Positions 1 to 6,742 of a stretch of 6,742 nt of DNA are shown here, one piece after another. The notes under the pieces are model-generated. The model did not search any database. It was not told where the DNA came from and saw only the letters and a list, made by a program, of their open reading frames with translations. Source of the DNA: Ignavibacteriales bacterium CG12_big_fil_rev_8_21_14_0_65_30_8 (GTDB taxonomy: Bacteria > Bacteroidota > Ignavibacteria > Ignavibacteriales > Ignavibacteriaceae); NCBI GenBank assembly GCA_002783525.1, contig PFGS01000164.1, positions 506 through 7,247 on the forward strand, read 5' to 3'. The stretch's first letter is position 1, and each line of letters starts with the position of its first letter. The position numbers were made by a program, and so were the translations under genes.

Positions 1-593
1 CTGACAGATTTGTTCAAAGAATTTATGATCTTTTTCTAAATAATAAAGATATATTAAATAGAGCTAAATCAGCAGATAAATACAAACTCCATAATTTAAA
101 TGATTCAGAAAAAATAGTTTATAAAAAGATCAACCAAACTATAAAAAAATTTGAGACAGAAATTGATGCTTTCAGGTTTAACACTGCAATTGCATCTTTG
201 ATGGAACTGCTTAATGATGTTTCTAAAAATTTTAATAAATGTTCTGATGAAATTAAATTTTATACTTTAAATAGACTTGCTATTTTAGTCTCACCGGTTG
301 CACCTCACTTGGGTGAAGAGTGCTGGTCATTAATTGGAAACAAAAACTCTGTAATGCAAAATCCTGTTTGGTTTGAACCCGATGTAGATGCTTTGGTTGA
401 AGATACGGTAAACATTGCCGTACAGGTAAACGGAAAACTAAGAACAACAATAGTTGTTTCCGCAGACAGTGATCAAAATGAAGTAAAAGAATTAGTCTTT
501 AATGATGATAAAGTATTAAGACATACTGAAGGCAAAAAAGTAATAAAAGAAATATTCGTTAAAAACAGAATTTACAACATAGTAGTAAAATAA
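1..593 (+). CDS. leuS: Leucyl-tRNA synthetase, C-terminal part (5' end outside window)
   Basis: This cytoplasmic class I aminoacyl-tRNA synthetase attaches leucine to tRNA-Leu using ATP. Only the last 196 residues are visible; the frame is open from base 3 and has no start, so the gene continues to the left. The catalytic domain (HIGH, KMSKS) and the editing domain are therefore not seen. What remains is the helical anticodon-binding domain, with the family pattern FRFNTAIASLMELL (bases 171-212) and SPVAPHLGEECW (about 291-326). It is followed by the small C-terminal domain that contacts the tRNA elbow, recognised by VQVNGKLR (from about base 420) and a HTEGKKVIKEIFV-like strand near the end. 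The tail ends in IYNIVVK, as in full-length LeuRS, so the 3' end looks intact. The ATG at 198 is internal and not the gene start. serS follows after 3 nt, implying one transcript. Identification is firm from the C-terminal motifs. Confidence 0.95.
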   Translation, partial: DRFVQRIYDLFLNNKDILNRAKSADKYKLHNLNDSEKIVYKKINQTIKKFETEIDAFRFNTAIASLMELLNDVSKNFNKCSDEIKFYTLNRLAILVSPVAPHLGEECWSLIGNKNSVMQNPVWFEPDVDALVEDTVNIAVQVNGKLRTTIVVSADSDQNEVKELVFNDDKVLRHTEGKKVIKEIFVKNRIYNIVVK

Positions 594-596
594 ATT

Positions 597-1874
597 ATGC
601 TTGATATAAAATTTATAAGAGAAAATCCCGAAGTTGTTAAACAAGGGATTAAAAACAAAAATGAAAATGATAGAGTAGATGAACTTCTTGAATTAGATAA
701 ACAGAGAAGAAATCTGATTACACAAACAGAAGAATTAAAAGCAAAGAAAAACAGTGTTTCACAGGAAGTTGCTAAATTAAAAAAAGAAGGAAAAGATGCT
801 TCATCAATTATATCAGAAATGAAAATCATATCTGATAAAACAAAAGAAATTGACGGTGAATTAAATTCAGTTGAAGAAAAATTAAATGATATCTTATTTT
901 ATTTCCCAAATTTACCAGATGAATCTGTTCCAGTTGGTAAAACTTCTGAAGAAAATGTTGAAATAAGACAATGGAAACCGGAAGGATTTTCATTTGAGAA
1001 TAATGAAAAAGTACTTGACCATATTGAGTTAGGTAAAAAATTAAACATACTGGATTTTGAAAGAGGTACTAAAATCTCAGGTTCCGGATTTCCTCTTTAT
1101 ATTGGAAAAGGTGCAACACTTGAAAGAGCATTAATTAATTTTATGCTTGATACTCATATTAAAGAACATGGATATACTGAAGTATTCCCTCCTTTTTTGG
1201 TTAACCGTGCTTCACTATTAGGCACAGGACAAATACCAAAGATGGAAGAAGATATGTATTGTATTGAAAAAGATGGTTTGTATCCTATTCCTACTGCTGA
1301 GGTTCCTATAACCAATATGCATCGTAATGAAATTTTAGATGAAGACGATCTCCCGATTAAATATGTGGGATATTCATCTTGCTTTAGAAGAGAAGCAGGA
1401 TCTTACGGAAAAGAATCAAAAGGATTTTTAAGAGTTCACCAATTTAATAAAGTGGAGATGGTAAAATTTGTAAAACCGGAAAATTCTTATGATGAACTGG
1501 AAAATATTGTAAATGATGCAGAAGCTATTTTGAGATTATTAAAAATTCCTTATAGAATACTATTACTTTGTTCTGGAGATCTAAGCTTTGCAGCATCTAA
1601 ATGTTATGATATTGAAACATGGTCTCCTGCAGAAACTAAATGGCTTGAAGCTTCATCTTGTAGCAATTTTGATGATTTTCAAGGCAGAAGAGCGAATATT
1701 AGATTCAGAAACAAAGAGACAAAAAAATTAAATTTTATTCACACATTAAACGGATCAGGTTTAGCTACAAGCAGACTTATGGTTTCTCTTTTGGAAAATT
1801 ATCAAACTCCTGAGGGTAAAGTTATTGTTCCAAAAGTACTACAAAGTTACACCGGTTTCGAAATAATAGATTAA
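597..1874 (+). CDS. serS: Seryl-tRNA synthetase
   Basis: A cytoplasmic homodimeric class II synthetase that charges tRNA-Ser (and tRNA-Sec where present) with serine. The 425 residues match the usual bacterial length. Residues 1-105 form the N-terminal domain, with a charged, Lys/Glu-rich antiparallel coiled coil at about 27-100 that grips the long variable arm of tRNA-Ser. The catalytic core follows: the serine-binding TAE at 233-235, motif 2 FRREAGSYG at 263-271 with R279 and HQF at 281-283, the GDLSFAASKCYDIETW block at 327-342, SSCSNFDDFQGRR at 353-365, and motif 3 NGSGLATSR at 385-393 ending in the ATP-binding Arg393. All expected motifs are present. The MLDIKFIREN start is typical of the family, so the ATG at 597 is chosen although no Shine-Dalgarno site precedes it. 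The gene lies 3 nt after leuS, so it is probably translated by coupling or from the same mRNA. Confidence 0.98.
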   Translation: MLDIKFIRENPEVVKQGIKNKNENDRVDELLELDKQRRNLITQTEELKAKKNSVSQEVAKLKKEGKDASSIISEMKIISDKTKEIDGELNSVEEKLNDILFYFPNLPDESVPVGKTSEENVEIRQWKPEGFSFENNEKVLDHIELGKKLNILDFERGTKISGSGFPLYIGKGATLERALINFMLDTHIKEHGYTEVFPPFLVNRASLLGTGQIPKMEEDMYCIEKDGLYPIPTAEVPITNMHRNEILDEDDLPIKYVGYSSCFRREAGSYGKESKGFLRVHQFNKVEMVKFVKPENSYDELENIVNDAEAILRLLKIPYRILLLCSGDLSFAASKCYDIETWSPAETKWLEASSCSNFDDFQGRRANIRFRNKETKKLNFIHTLNGSGLATSRLMVSLLENYQTPEGKVIVPKVLQSYTGFEIID

Positions 1875-1928
1875 TCTAAATTCATACAAATTGCTTCTAG
1901 TAATTACATTAGGAAGTAAATTTTATTT
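1875..1928 (+). other. serS-ABC exporter spacer with weak hairpin and distant purine box
   Basis: This 54-nt gap is the longest on the plus strand. It holds an imperfect inverted repeat: CTTC (1894-1897) can pair with GAAG (1913-1916), and TAAT (1901-1904) with ATTA (1908-1911), around a 3-nt loop and an uneven 3-by-1 internal loop. AT-rich sequence with short T runs follows. The purine run AGGAAG (1911-1916) is the only Shine-Dalgarno-like sequence before the ATG at 1929. It sits 12 nt away, farther than ideal, and lies within the 3' arm of the hairpin. No convincing promoter boxes were found. The stem is too weak to call a terminator with confidence. It may be a partial terminator, an accessibility switch for the start, or chance. 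Confidence 0.25.
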
Positions 1929-3674
1929 ATGAAAAATTTATATACATTAAAGAAATATTTTGTCCGATATAAAAAGAAATTATTTCTTGGAATATTATTT
2001 ATTCTTTTATCAAATATAGGAACTGTATATATCCCTTTATTTTTGAGGGATGCAATCAATGGTCTCCAAAATCAAATTTCTTTAGAAAAGTTGTTGTACT
2101 ATTGCATTCTGATTATCGGTGCTTCGGCAGTTGCAGGTTTTTTCAGATTTTTAATAAGGGAAACAATTATTGTTGTATCCAGAGAAATTGAATTTGATCT
2201 TAGAAAAGATTTTTGGAAACATATCCAAAAACTCCCCTTACGTTATTTTCAAAATAATTCTACCGGAAATGTTATGGCACACGCCACTAATGATATTAAT
2301 GCTGTAAGAACATTTTTGGGGCCTGCAGTAATGTATTCATTAGATACTTCCGTAAGATTAATAATTGTAATTTCTATAATGATATCACTTAATTTTTCAC
2401 TTACTATTTATTCACTTCTACCGTTACCTATACTTTCTTTTTTAGTTTATAAAGTTAGTAGCATAATTCATTTTAAGTTTACTAAAATTCAGGAAAAATT
2501 TTCAGAACTAACTACAAAAGCACAAGAAAATTTTTCAGGTATCAGAGTTGTAAAATCTTATGTAAGGGAAGAAAACGAAATACTAAAATTCAATGAGATA
2601 AGTAAAGATTATCTTAAGAAAAATATGAATCTTGTAAAAACACAAGCATTATTTTATCCATTATTATTTTTAATAACAGGTTTATCAATAATAATTGTGA
2701 TCTGGCTTGGTGGAATTAAAGTGATTGAAAATCAGCTTGATTTGGGTGAAATAACAGCATTTATTGTTTACTTGGGCATTTTAATATGGCCTATGATTGC
2801 CTTTGGTTGGGTAATAAATATTATCCAGCAAGGCGAAGCCAGTATGAAGAGATTAAATAAGATTTACTCTGAACCTTTTGAAATAACTGATTCTGAAAAC
2901 ACGGATTATTCAATCAAAGATTTAAAGGGAGATATTGAATTTAAGGATGTAACATTTAAATATGGAAATAATTTACCAAAAATTTTGGATGGTATTAATT
3001 TAAAGATACCTCATGGAAGTACGCTGGCAATTATGGGTTTTACAGGAGCAGGTAAAACTTCATTAATTAATTTAATACCTCGTTTATATGACTGCACTGA
3101 AGGTAAGATATTAATTGACGGTAAAAATATTAAAGAAATACCTTTAAATATTTTAAGAAGTAATATTGGACTTGTTCAGCAGGAAGCATTTCTTTTTTCT
3201 GATACAATAAAAAATAATCTTTCTTATGGATTAGATGATTTTGAAGAGAATAAAATTTTTAATGCAGCAAAGTTATCCAACCTTGATGAAGAAATAAATT
3301 CTTTCCCAAATGGTTATGAAACAATTATGGGGGAAAGAGGAATAACACTTTCCGGCGGACAAAAACAAAGAGCTAGCCTGGCAAGAGCATTAGTAACTAA
3401 TCCACAAATATTAATCTTGGATGATTCATTTTCTGCAGTTGACACACATACTGAAGAACAAATTCTTAAAAATTTAATTGACTACACTCATAATCGTACT
3501 ACTATTATAATTAGTCACAGAATTTCAACTGTTAAAAATGCAGATAAAATAATTGTACTGAATAATTCAAAAATTGTTGAAGAAGGTACACACGATCAAT
3601 TACTGGCAAAAGAAGGGATTTATTCTGATCTACACTTTAAACAGTTACTCGAAAAAGAATTAGAAGAAATTTAA
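1929..3674 (+). CDS. Heterodimeric ABC exporter subunit with degenerate Walker B (MdlA/BmrC/TM287 type)
   Basis: An inner-membrane half-transporter of 581 residues: a type IV ABC exporter membrane domain fused to one ATPase domain. Six hydrophobic segments lie at about 18-39, 55-73, 131-153, 157-177, 240-263 and 272-298. ATPase features are A-loop Y345, Walker A GFTGAGKTS (370-378), Q-loop Q418, X-loop GERG (468-471), signature LSGGQ (474-478), Walker B ILILDD (494-499), D-loop SAVD (502-505) and H-loop H530. The residue after the Walker B aspartate, normally the catalytic Glu, is Asp499. Asp here is known in one partner of asymmetric exporters such as MdlA, BmrC and TM287, and marks a slow or non-hydrolysing site. 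The H-loop His is kept, unlike in some degenerate partners. The next gene encodes the matching half after 1 nt. Cargo is unknown: drugs, lipids or peptides are all possible. The first ATG is accepted because the first membrane segment begins at the usual distance from it. Confidence 0.95.
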   Translation: MKNLYTLKKYFVRYKKKLFLGILFILLSNIGTVYIPLFLRDAINGLQNQISLEKLLYYCILIIGASAVAGFFRFLIRETIIVVSREIEFDLRKDFWKHIQKLPLRYFQNNSTGNVMAHATNDINAVRTFLGPAVMYSLDTSVRLIIVISIMISLNFSLTIYSLLPLPILSFLVYKVSSIIHFKFTKIQEKFSELTTKAQENFSGIRVVKSYVREENEILKFNEISKDYLKKNMNLVKTQALFYPLLFLITGLSIIIVIWLGGIKVIENQLDLGEITAFIVYLGILIWPMIAFGWVINIIQQGEASMKRLNKIYSEPFEITDSENTDYSIKDLKGDIEFKDVTFKYGNNLPKILDGINLKIPHGSTLAIMGFTGAGKTSLINLIPRLYDCTEGKILIDGKNIKEIPLNILRSNIGLVQQEAFLFSDTIKNNLSYGLDDFEENKIFNAAKLSNLDEEINSFPNGYETIMGERGITLSGGQKQRASLARALVTNPQILILDDSFSAVDTHTEEQILKNLIDYTHNRTTIIISHRISTVKNADKIIVLNNSKIVEEGTHDQLLAKEGIYSDLHFKQLLEKELEEI

Positions 3675-3675
3675 T

Positions 3676-5469
3676 ATGGCTAACGATTACAAAAAAGAAG
3701 AAGAAATATTAGGAAAAGCGTATGACTCAAAGTTGATGAAGAGACTTTTGAGTTATACTAAGCCTTATAAAAAATATATAATATTTGCAATTTTAATGAA
3801 TATCGTTGTAGCTTCACTTGGACCAATTCGTCCATATTTAACAAAGATTGCTGTAGATGATTACATTGCAAATTCAGATTACAAAGGCTTAATGATAATA
3901 GGTTTACTTTTATTGGCTTCTTTGTTATTTCAAGCTGTAATGCAATATTTTTTAATTTATTTTACTGAATATCTTGGACAGAAAATAATTTATGACCTCC
4001 GATCACAAATATATTCCCATGTTCAAAAACTTGCTCTAAAATTTTTTGACAGAACTCCAATAGGTAGAATTGTAACAAGAGTTACAAATGATATTGAATC
4101 CCTTAACGCATTATTTTCATCCGGTATTGTAATGGTCTTTAGTGATATATTTATAATACTTTGGATATTCGGTTTTATGTTTTTCCTTGATGTAAATTTA
4201 TCCTTGGTAACACTCTCAGTACTTCCATTTTTGTTTTACGGTACCTTTTTATTCAGAAGAAAAGTAAGAGAAAGTTACAGAGATGTTAGACTGCATCTGG
4301 CAAGACTTAATTCATACATGCAAGAGCATATAACCGGAATGAATGTTGTCCAAATATTCAACAAAGAAAAATCAGAGTTGAAAAAGTTTTCTTCTATTAA
4401 TAACGATTATAGAAAAGCTAATATAAAATCTATTTTTTACTACGCAGTCTTCTTTCCGTCTGTTGAATTAATAAGTTCGGTTGCCATAGGACTAATAATA
4501 TGGTATGGTGGAGGAAATGTTATAAGCTCTACTCTTACCATTGGTGTTCTTTTTGCTTTTATTCAATATACTGAAATGTTTTTCAGACCTATAAGAGATC
4601 TTTCAGAAAAATATAATATAATGCAAACAGCAATGGCATCTTCTGAAAGAATTTTCAAATTATTGGATAATAAGACTTTTATAAATAATTCTGAAACGAC
4701 AATAAATTTTGAAAATGTTGAAGGAGAAATTGAATTTAAAAATGTTTGGTTTGAATATAAAGAAAATGAACCAGTCCTAAAGGATATTAATTTTAAAATA
4801 AATCCGGGCGAAACAGTTGCAATAGTTGGGGCAACCGGTGCGGGTAAAACAAGTATTATTAATATATTAACAAGATTCTATGATATTCAAAAAGGAAATA
4901 TTTTTGTAGATGGGAAAGATATTAAGGAACTAAATAAAAGAGATTTACGAAAATATATTTCCATTGTATTGCAAGATGTTTTTCTTTTCTCAGGCACTAT
5001 CAGATCAAATATAAGTATGGATAATTCCGAAATTCCATTTGATAATATTAAAAAAGCTGCAGAGCTTGTCGGTGCAGATAAATTTATTGAAGCTTTGCCC
5101 AATAAATATGATGAAATGGTAATGGAAAGAGGTGCTACTTTAAGTGTAGGGCAAAAACAATTAATTTCTTTTGCAAGGGCTTTGGCTTATAATCCTCAAA
5201 TTCTTATTTTAGATGAAGCAACTTCCAGCGTTGATACAGAAACTGAAGGATTGATTCAAAAAGCTATTGAAAAATTGCTTGTTGGTAGAACGGCAATAGT
5301 TATTGCTCATAGACTTTCAACTATTCAAAATGCTGATAAAATAATTGTTCTTCATAAAGGTGAAATTAGAGAAACAGGAAATCATCAAGAACTCTTAGCA
5401 AAAAAAGGAATTTATTATAAATTGTATCAATTACAATATAAAGACCAGGAAATAAATAAATCTGCTTAA
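3676..5469 (+). CDS. Heterodimeric ABC exporter subunit with canonical Walker B (MdlB/BmrD/TM288 type)
   Basis: The partner half-transporter, 597 residues, with the same layout of six membrane segments plus one ATPase domain. Hydrophobic segments lie at about 33-56, 72-98, 147-170, 173-193, 254-278 and 284-304. A charged leader of some 25 residues precedes the first. ATPase features are A-loop Y361, Walker A GATGAGKTS (385-393), Q-loop Q433, X-loop-like MERG (483-486), signature LSVGQ (489-493), Walker B ILILDE (509-514) with catalytic Glu514, D-loop SSVD (517-520) and H-loop H545. The first Gly of LSGGQ is replaced by Val491, while the Walker B is intact. Since each signature completes the partner's ATP site, this defect falls in the same site as Asp499 of the upstream subunit. 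The ATG comes 1 nt after the upstream stop, with only weak GAAGAA purine runs before it, so translational coupling and equal subunit output are likely. Transport direction is inferred as export; the substrate is unknown. Confidence 0.95.
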   Translation: MANDYKKEEEILGKAYDSKLMKRLLSYTKPYKKYIIFAILMNIVVASLGPIRPYLTKIAVDDYIANSDYKGLMIIGLLLLASLLFQAVMQYFLIYFTEYLGQKIIYDLRSQIYSHVQKLALKFFDRTPIGRIVTRVTNDIESLNALFSSGIVMVFSDIFIILWIFGFMFFLDVNLSLVTLSVLPFLFYGTFLFRRKVRESYRDVRLHLARLNSYMQEHITGMNVVQIFNKEKSELKKFSSINNDYRKANIKSIFYYAVFFPSVELISSVAIGLIIWYGGGNVISSTLTIGVLFAFIQYTEMFFRPIRDLSEKYNIMQTAMASSERIFKLLDNKTFINNSETTINFENVEGEIEFKNVWFEYKENEPVLKDINFKINPGETVAIVGATGAGKTSIINILTRFYDIQKGNIFVDGKDIKELNKRDLRKYISIVLQDVFLFSGTIRSNISMDNSEIPFDNIKKAAELVGADKFIEALPNKYDEMVMERGATLSVGQKQLISFARALAYNPQILILDEATSSVDTETEGLIQKAIEKLLVGRTAIVIAHRLSTIQNADKIIVLHKGEIRETGNHQELLAKKGIYYKLYQLQYKDQEINKSA

Positions 5470-5474
5470 ATAAA

Positions 5475-5481
5475 AAGGGAG
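5475..5481 (+). promoter_or_regulatory. Shine-Dalgarno site of fbp
   Basis: The purine run AAGGGAG ends 7 nt before the ATG at 5489. It is the clearest ribosome binding site in the window and decides the fbp start in favour of 5489 over the in-frame ATG at 5507 (Met7), which would align better with the start of E. coli Fbp (MKTLG). Confidence 0.75.
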
Positions 5482-5488
5482 AATTGTA

Positions 5489-6511
5489 ATGGCACAACAA
5501 AAATTTATGACTTTGGGACGTCATATAATAGAAGGGGAAAAATTACATCCACACGCTACAGGTGAACTCTCCCATTTACTTAGAGATCTTTCATTGGCTG
5601 CAAAAGTAATTTCACTTGAAGTAAACAAAGCAGGTTTAGTTGATCTGCTGGGTTTTACAGGTGATAATAATGTGCATGGTGAACAGGTAAAAAAATTAGA
5701 TTTGTTTGCTCACGATATGATGACAAGAGCAATGGATCACGGCGGCCATCTATGTGTTATGGCTTCTGAAGAAGAAGAAAACATTATACACATTTCTAAA
5801 AAACATCAAGTTGGGAAATATGTTTTATTGTTCGATCCTTTAGACGGCTCTTCTAATATAGATGCAAATGTAAGTATTGGAACTATATTTTCCATTTATA
5901 ATAGAATCTCACCTGATAATACTCCTGGTACAATGGAAGATTGCTTACAGAAGGGTTTAGAACAAGTTGCTGCGGGTTATGTTGTTTATGGATCTAGCAC
6001 AATATTGGTTTATTCTGCAGGACACGGTGTGCATGCATTTACTTTGGATCCTTCTTTTGGTGAATTTCTTTTGTCTTATGAAAATATTCAAATTCCAAAA
6101 AAATCAAAAATTTATAGTATCAATGAAGGTAATTATCTTTATTGGCATAAGGGATTAAAAAATTATATAAAATATCTCCAAGAAGAAGACAAAACAACTC
6201 AACGCCCTTATTCATCAAGATATATTGGTTCAATGGTTGCTGATATCCACCGTAATTTGTTGTATGGTGGAATATTTATGTATCCTGCTGATTCACGCAA
6301 TGTAAATGGTAAATTGAGATTGATGTATGAATGTAATCCGATTGCATATATAATTGAACAAGCAGGAGGAAGAGCAACAAATGGTAAGAAAAGAATATTA
6401 GAAATTCAGCCGGAAGCTCTGCACCAAAGAACTCCAATATTTTGTGGAAGTGAAGAAGATGTTTTAATGGTTGAGAAATTTATGGTTGAAGAAGAGAGTG
6501 CTGAGTCTTAA
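5489..6511 (+). CDS. fbp: Class I fructose-1,6-bisphosphatase
   Basis: This cytoplasmic Mg-dependent enzyme hydrolyses fructose 1,6-bisphosphate to fructose 6-phosphate and phosphate. It is the irreversible step of gluconeogenesis, and also serves the Calvin cycle in autotrophs. The 340 residues are slightly more than E. coli Fbp (332). Metal-site residues are present: E94/E95 in SEEEEN, DPLDGSS at 116-122 and E281 in YECNP (280-284). Substrate residues are N212 in SINEGN, R244-Y245 in the RYIGSMVADIHRNL block, Y265 and K275. The N-terminal HATGELSHLL (22-31) and K110-Y111 match the AMP-inhibition pocket, but the position of the pocket Arg (pig Arg140, in IYRK) is Asn138 here. A short acidic tail (EEESAES) ends the protein. 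The gene follows the exporter by 19 nt and has its own good ribosome binding site, so it may be the last gene of the operon. Nothing links it to transport functionally; the neighbourhood looks incidental. Confidence 0.98.
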   Translation: MAQQKFMTLGRHIIEGEKLHPHATGELSHLLRDLSLAAKVISLEVNKAGLVDLLGFTGDNNVHGEQVKKLDLFAHDMMTRAMDHGGHLCVMASEEEENIIHISKKHQVGKYVLLFDPLDGSSNIDANVSIGTIFSIYNRISPDNTPGTMEDCLQKGLEQVAAGYVVYGSSTILVYSAGHGVHAFTLDPSFGEFLLSYENIQIPKKSKIYSINEGNYLYWHKGLKNYIKYLQEEDKTTQRPYSSRYIGSMVADIHRNLLYGGIFMYPADSRNVNGKLRLMYECNPIAYIIEQAGGRATNGKKRILEIQPEALHQRTPIFCGSEEDVLMVEKFMVEEESAES

Positions 6512-6513
6512 TT

Positions 6514-6535
6514 AATTTATTATTTAAGATAAATT
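6514..6535. terminator. Possible weak hairpin between convergent genes
   Basis: AATTTAT (6514-6520) and ATAAATT (6529-6535) form a 7-bp inverted repeat around an 8-nt loop, just after the fbp stop and before the end of the converging gene. T-rich sequence follows on the plus strand. The stem has no G-C pairs, and such repeats arise by chance in AT-rich DNA. The position between convergent stops is the main argument for a terminator role. Confidence 0.25.
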
Positions 6536-6548
6536 TTTAATTCTATTA

Positions 6549-6742
6549 TTATTTTTTTACTGTTTTTAGTGCTTCATTTAATTTTGAAGCCAATTCTTTT
6601 TCCGTAATACCAGTAAAATTTATTTTTGTTGATTTAACCAAAATTTCCGGTATATCCCCTTCTCCATTTACATATTTGTATAGACAATAAGCCAATCGGT
6701 TTCTGTCGTTTGGAAGATGAATATATTCCTTTAAGTCTTCTA
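6549..6742 (-). CDS. Unidentified protein, C-terminal 63 residues (5' end outside window)
   Basis: On the minus strand a frame is open from the window edge for 63 codons and ends in two consecutive TAA stops (6549-6551 and 6546-6548). It contains no Met, so the start must lie beyond the right edge. The visible piece is hydrophilic and looks like a normal soluble protein end. It reads in part EDLKEYIHLPNDRNRLAYCL, then a KYVNGEGDIPEILVKS stretch, and closes with a probable amphipathic helix ELASKLNEALKTVKK. There is no membrane segment, metal-binding motif or family signature that I recognise, so no function is given. The other two minus-strand frames meet stops early or midway, which supports this frame. 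It converges on fbp with 37 nt between the two stop codons, so it belongs to a separate transcript. Confidence 0.7.
   Translation of the reverse strand, partial: EDLKEYIHLPNDRNRLAYCLYKYVNGEGDIPEILVKSTKINFTGITEKELASKLNEALKTVKK

Noticed and set aside
198..593. A separate 131-residue gene beginning at the ATG at 198
   Set aside because: The same frame is open back to base 3 and encodes conserved LeuRS residues upstream of this Met, so it is an internal codon of leuS.
572..829. Minus-strand open frame of 85 codons across the leuS-serS junction
   Set aside because: It lies opposite the well-supported serS coiled-coil region and leuS tail. Its Phe/Ser-rich translation is the usual mirror of Lys/Glu-rich coding sequence, and no ribosome site or family resemblance supports it.
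1875..1928. Promoter in the serS-exporter gap, of the housekeeping type or the Bacteroidota TTG/TAnnTTTG type
   Set aside because: A TTGCTT at 1891 has no acceptable -10 partner at normal spacing, and no TAnnTTTG was found; AT-rich DNA gives many partial matches.
4887..5102. Minus-strand open frame of 71 codons inside the second ABC gene
   Set aside because: It is fully antisense to the conserved ATPase domain, with low-complexity Ser/Leu-rich content and no sign of its own expression signals.
3676..5469. The two ABC genes as a tandem duplication or one split full-length transporter
   Set aside because: Each has a complete six-segment membrane domain and ATPase domain, and they diverge strongly along their length with complementary site changes, as expected of an old heterodimer pair. 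There is no frameshift scar at the 1-nt junction.
5967..6158. Plus-strand open frame of 63 codons inside fbp
   Set aside because: It is an out-of-frame overlap with a highly conserved part of Fbp and has no ribosome binding site; an accidental frame.

Overview
The window is a compact, AT-rich (about 30 percent G+C by eye, not counted) stretch of bacterial chromosome. It carries five genes on the plus strand and the tail of a sixth on the minus strand. In order they are: the 3' end of leucyl-tRNA synthetase (leuS), a complete seryl-tRNA synthetase (serS), two half-size ABC exporter genes that almost certainly form one heterodimer, and a class I fructose-1,6-bisphosphatase (fbp). An unidentified gene then converges on fbp from the right edge. 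All six genes end in TAA. The gaps between the plus-strand genes are 3, 54, 1 and 19 nt, which suits co-transcription, with the 54-nt gap the only likely place for an internal promoter or terminator.

The protein sequences are bacterial. Low G+C, mostly weak or absent Shine-Dalgarno sites, a class I FBPase and a SerRS ending in a YTGFEIID-like tail suggest the Bacteroidota/Chlorobiota/Ignavibacteriota group. This is inference from family resemblance and no marker here proves it.

Functionally, leuS and serS charge tRNAs for translation. The two ABC proteins each have six membrane segments followed by one ATPase domain. The first has Asp where the catalytic Walker B Glu should be, and the second has LSVGQ in place of LSGGQ. 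Both changes fall in the same composite ATP site, the hallmark of asymmetric heterodimeric exporters of the TM287/288, BmrCD and TmrAB type. The cargo cannot be read from the sequence. Fbp catalyses the committed dephosphorylation of gluconeogenesis and has an intact active site, but one residue of the known AMP-inhibition pocket appears changed.

I see no mobile element, CRISPR array, tRNA or rRNA gene, prophage piece or clearly new system. This is an ordinary housekeeping region, and its most informative feature is the degenerate ATP site of the exporter.
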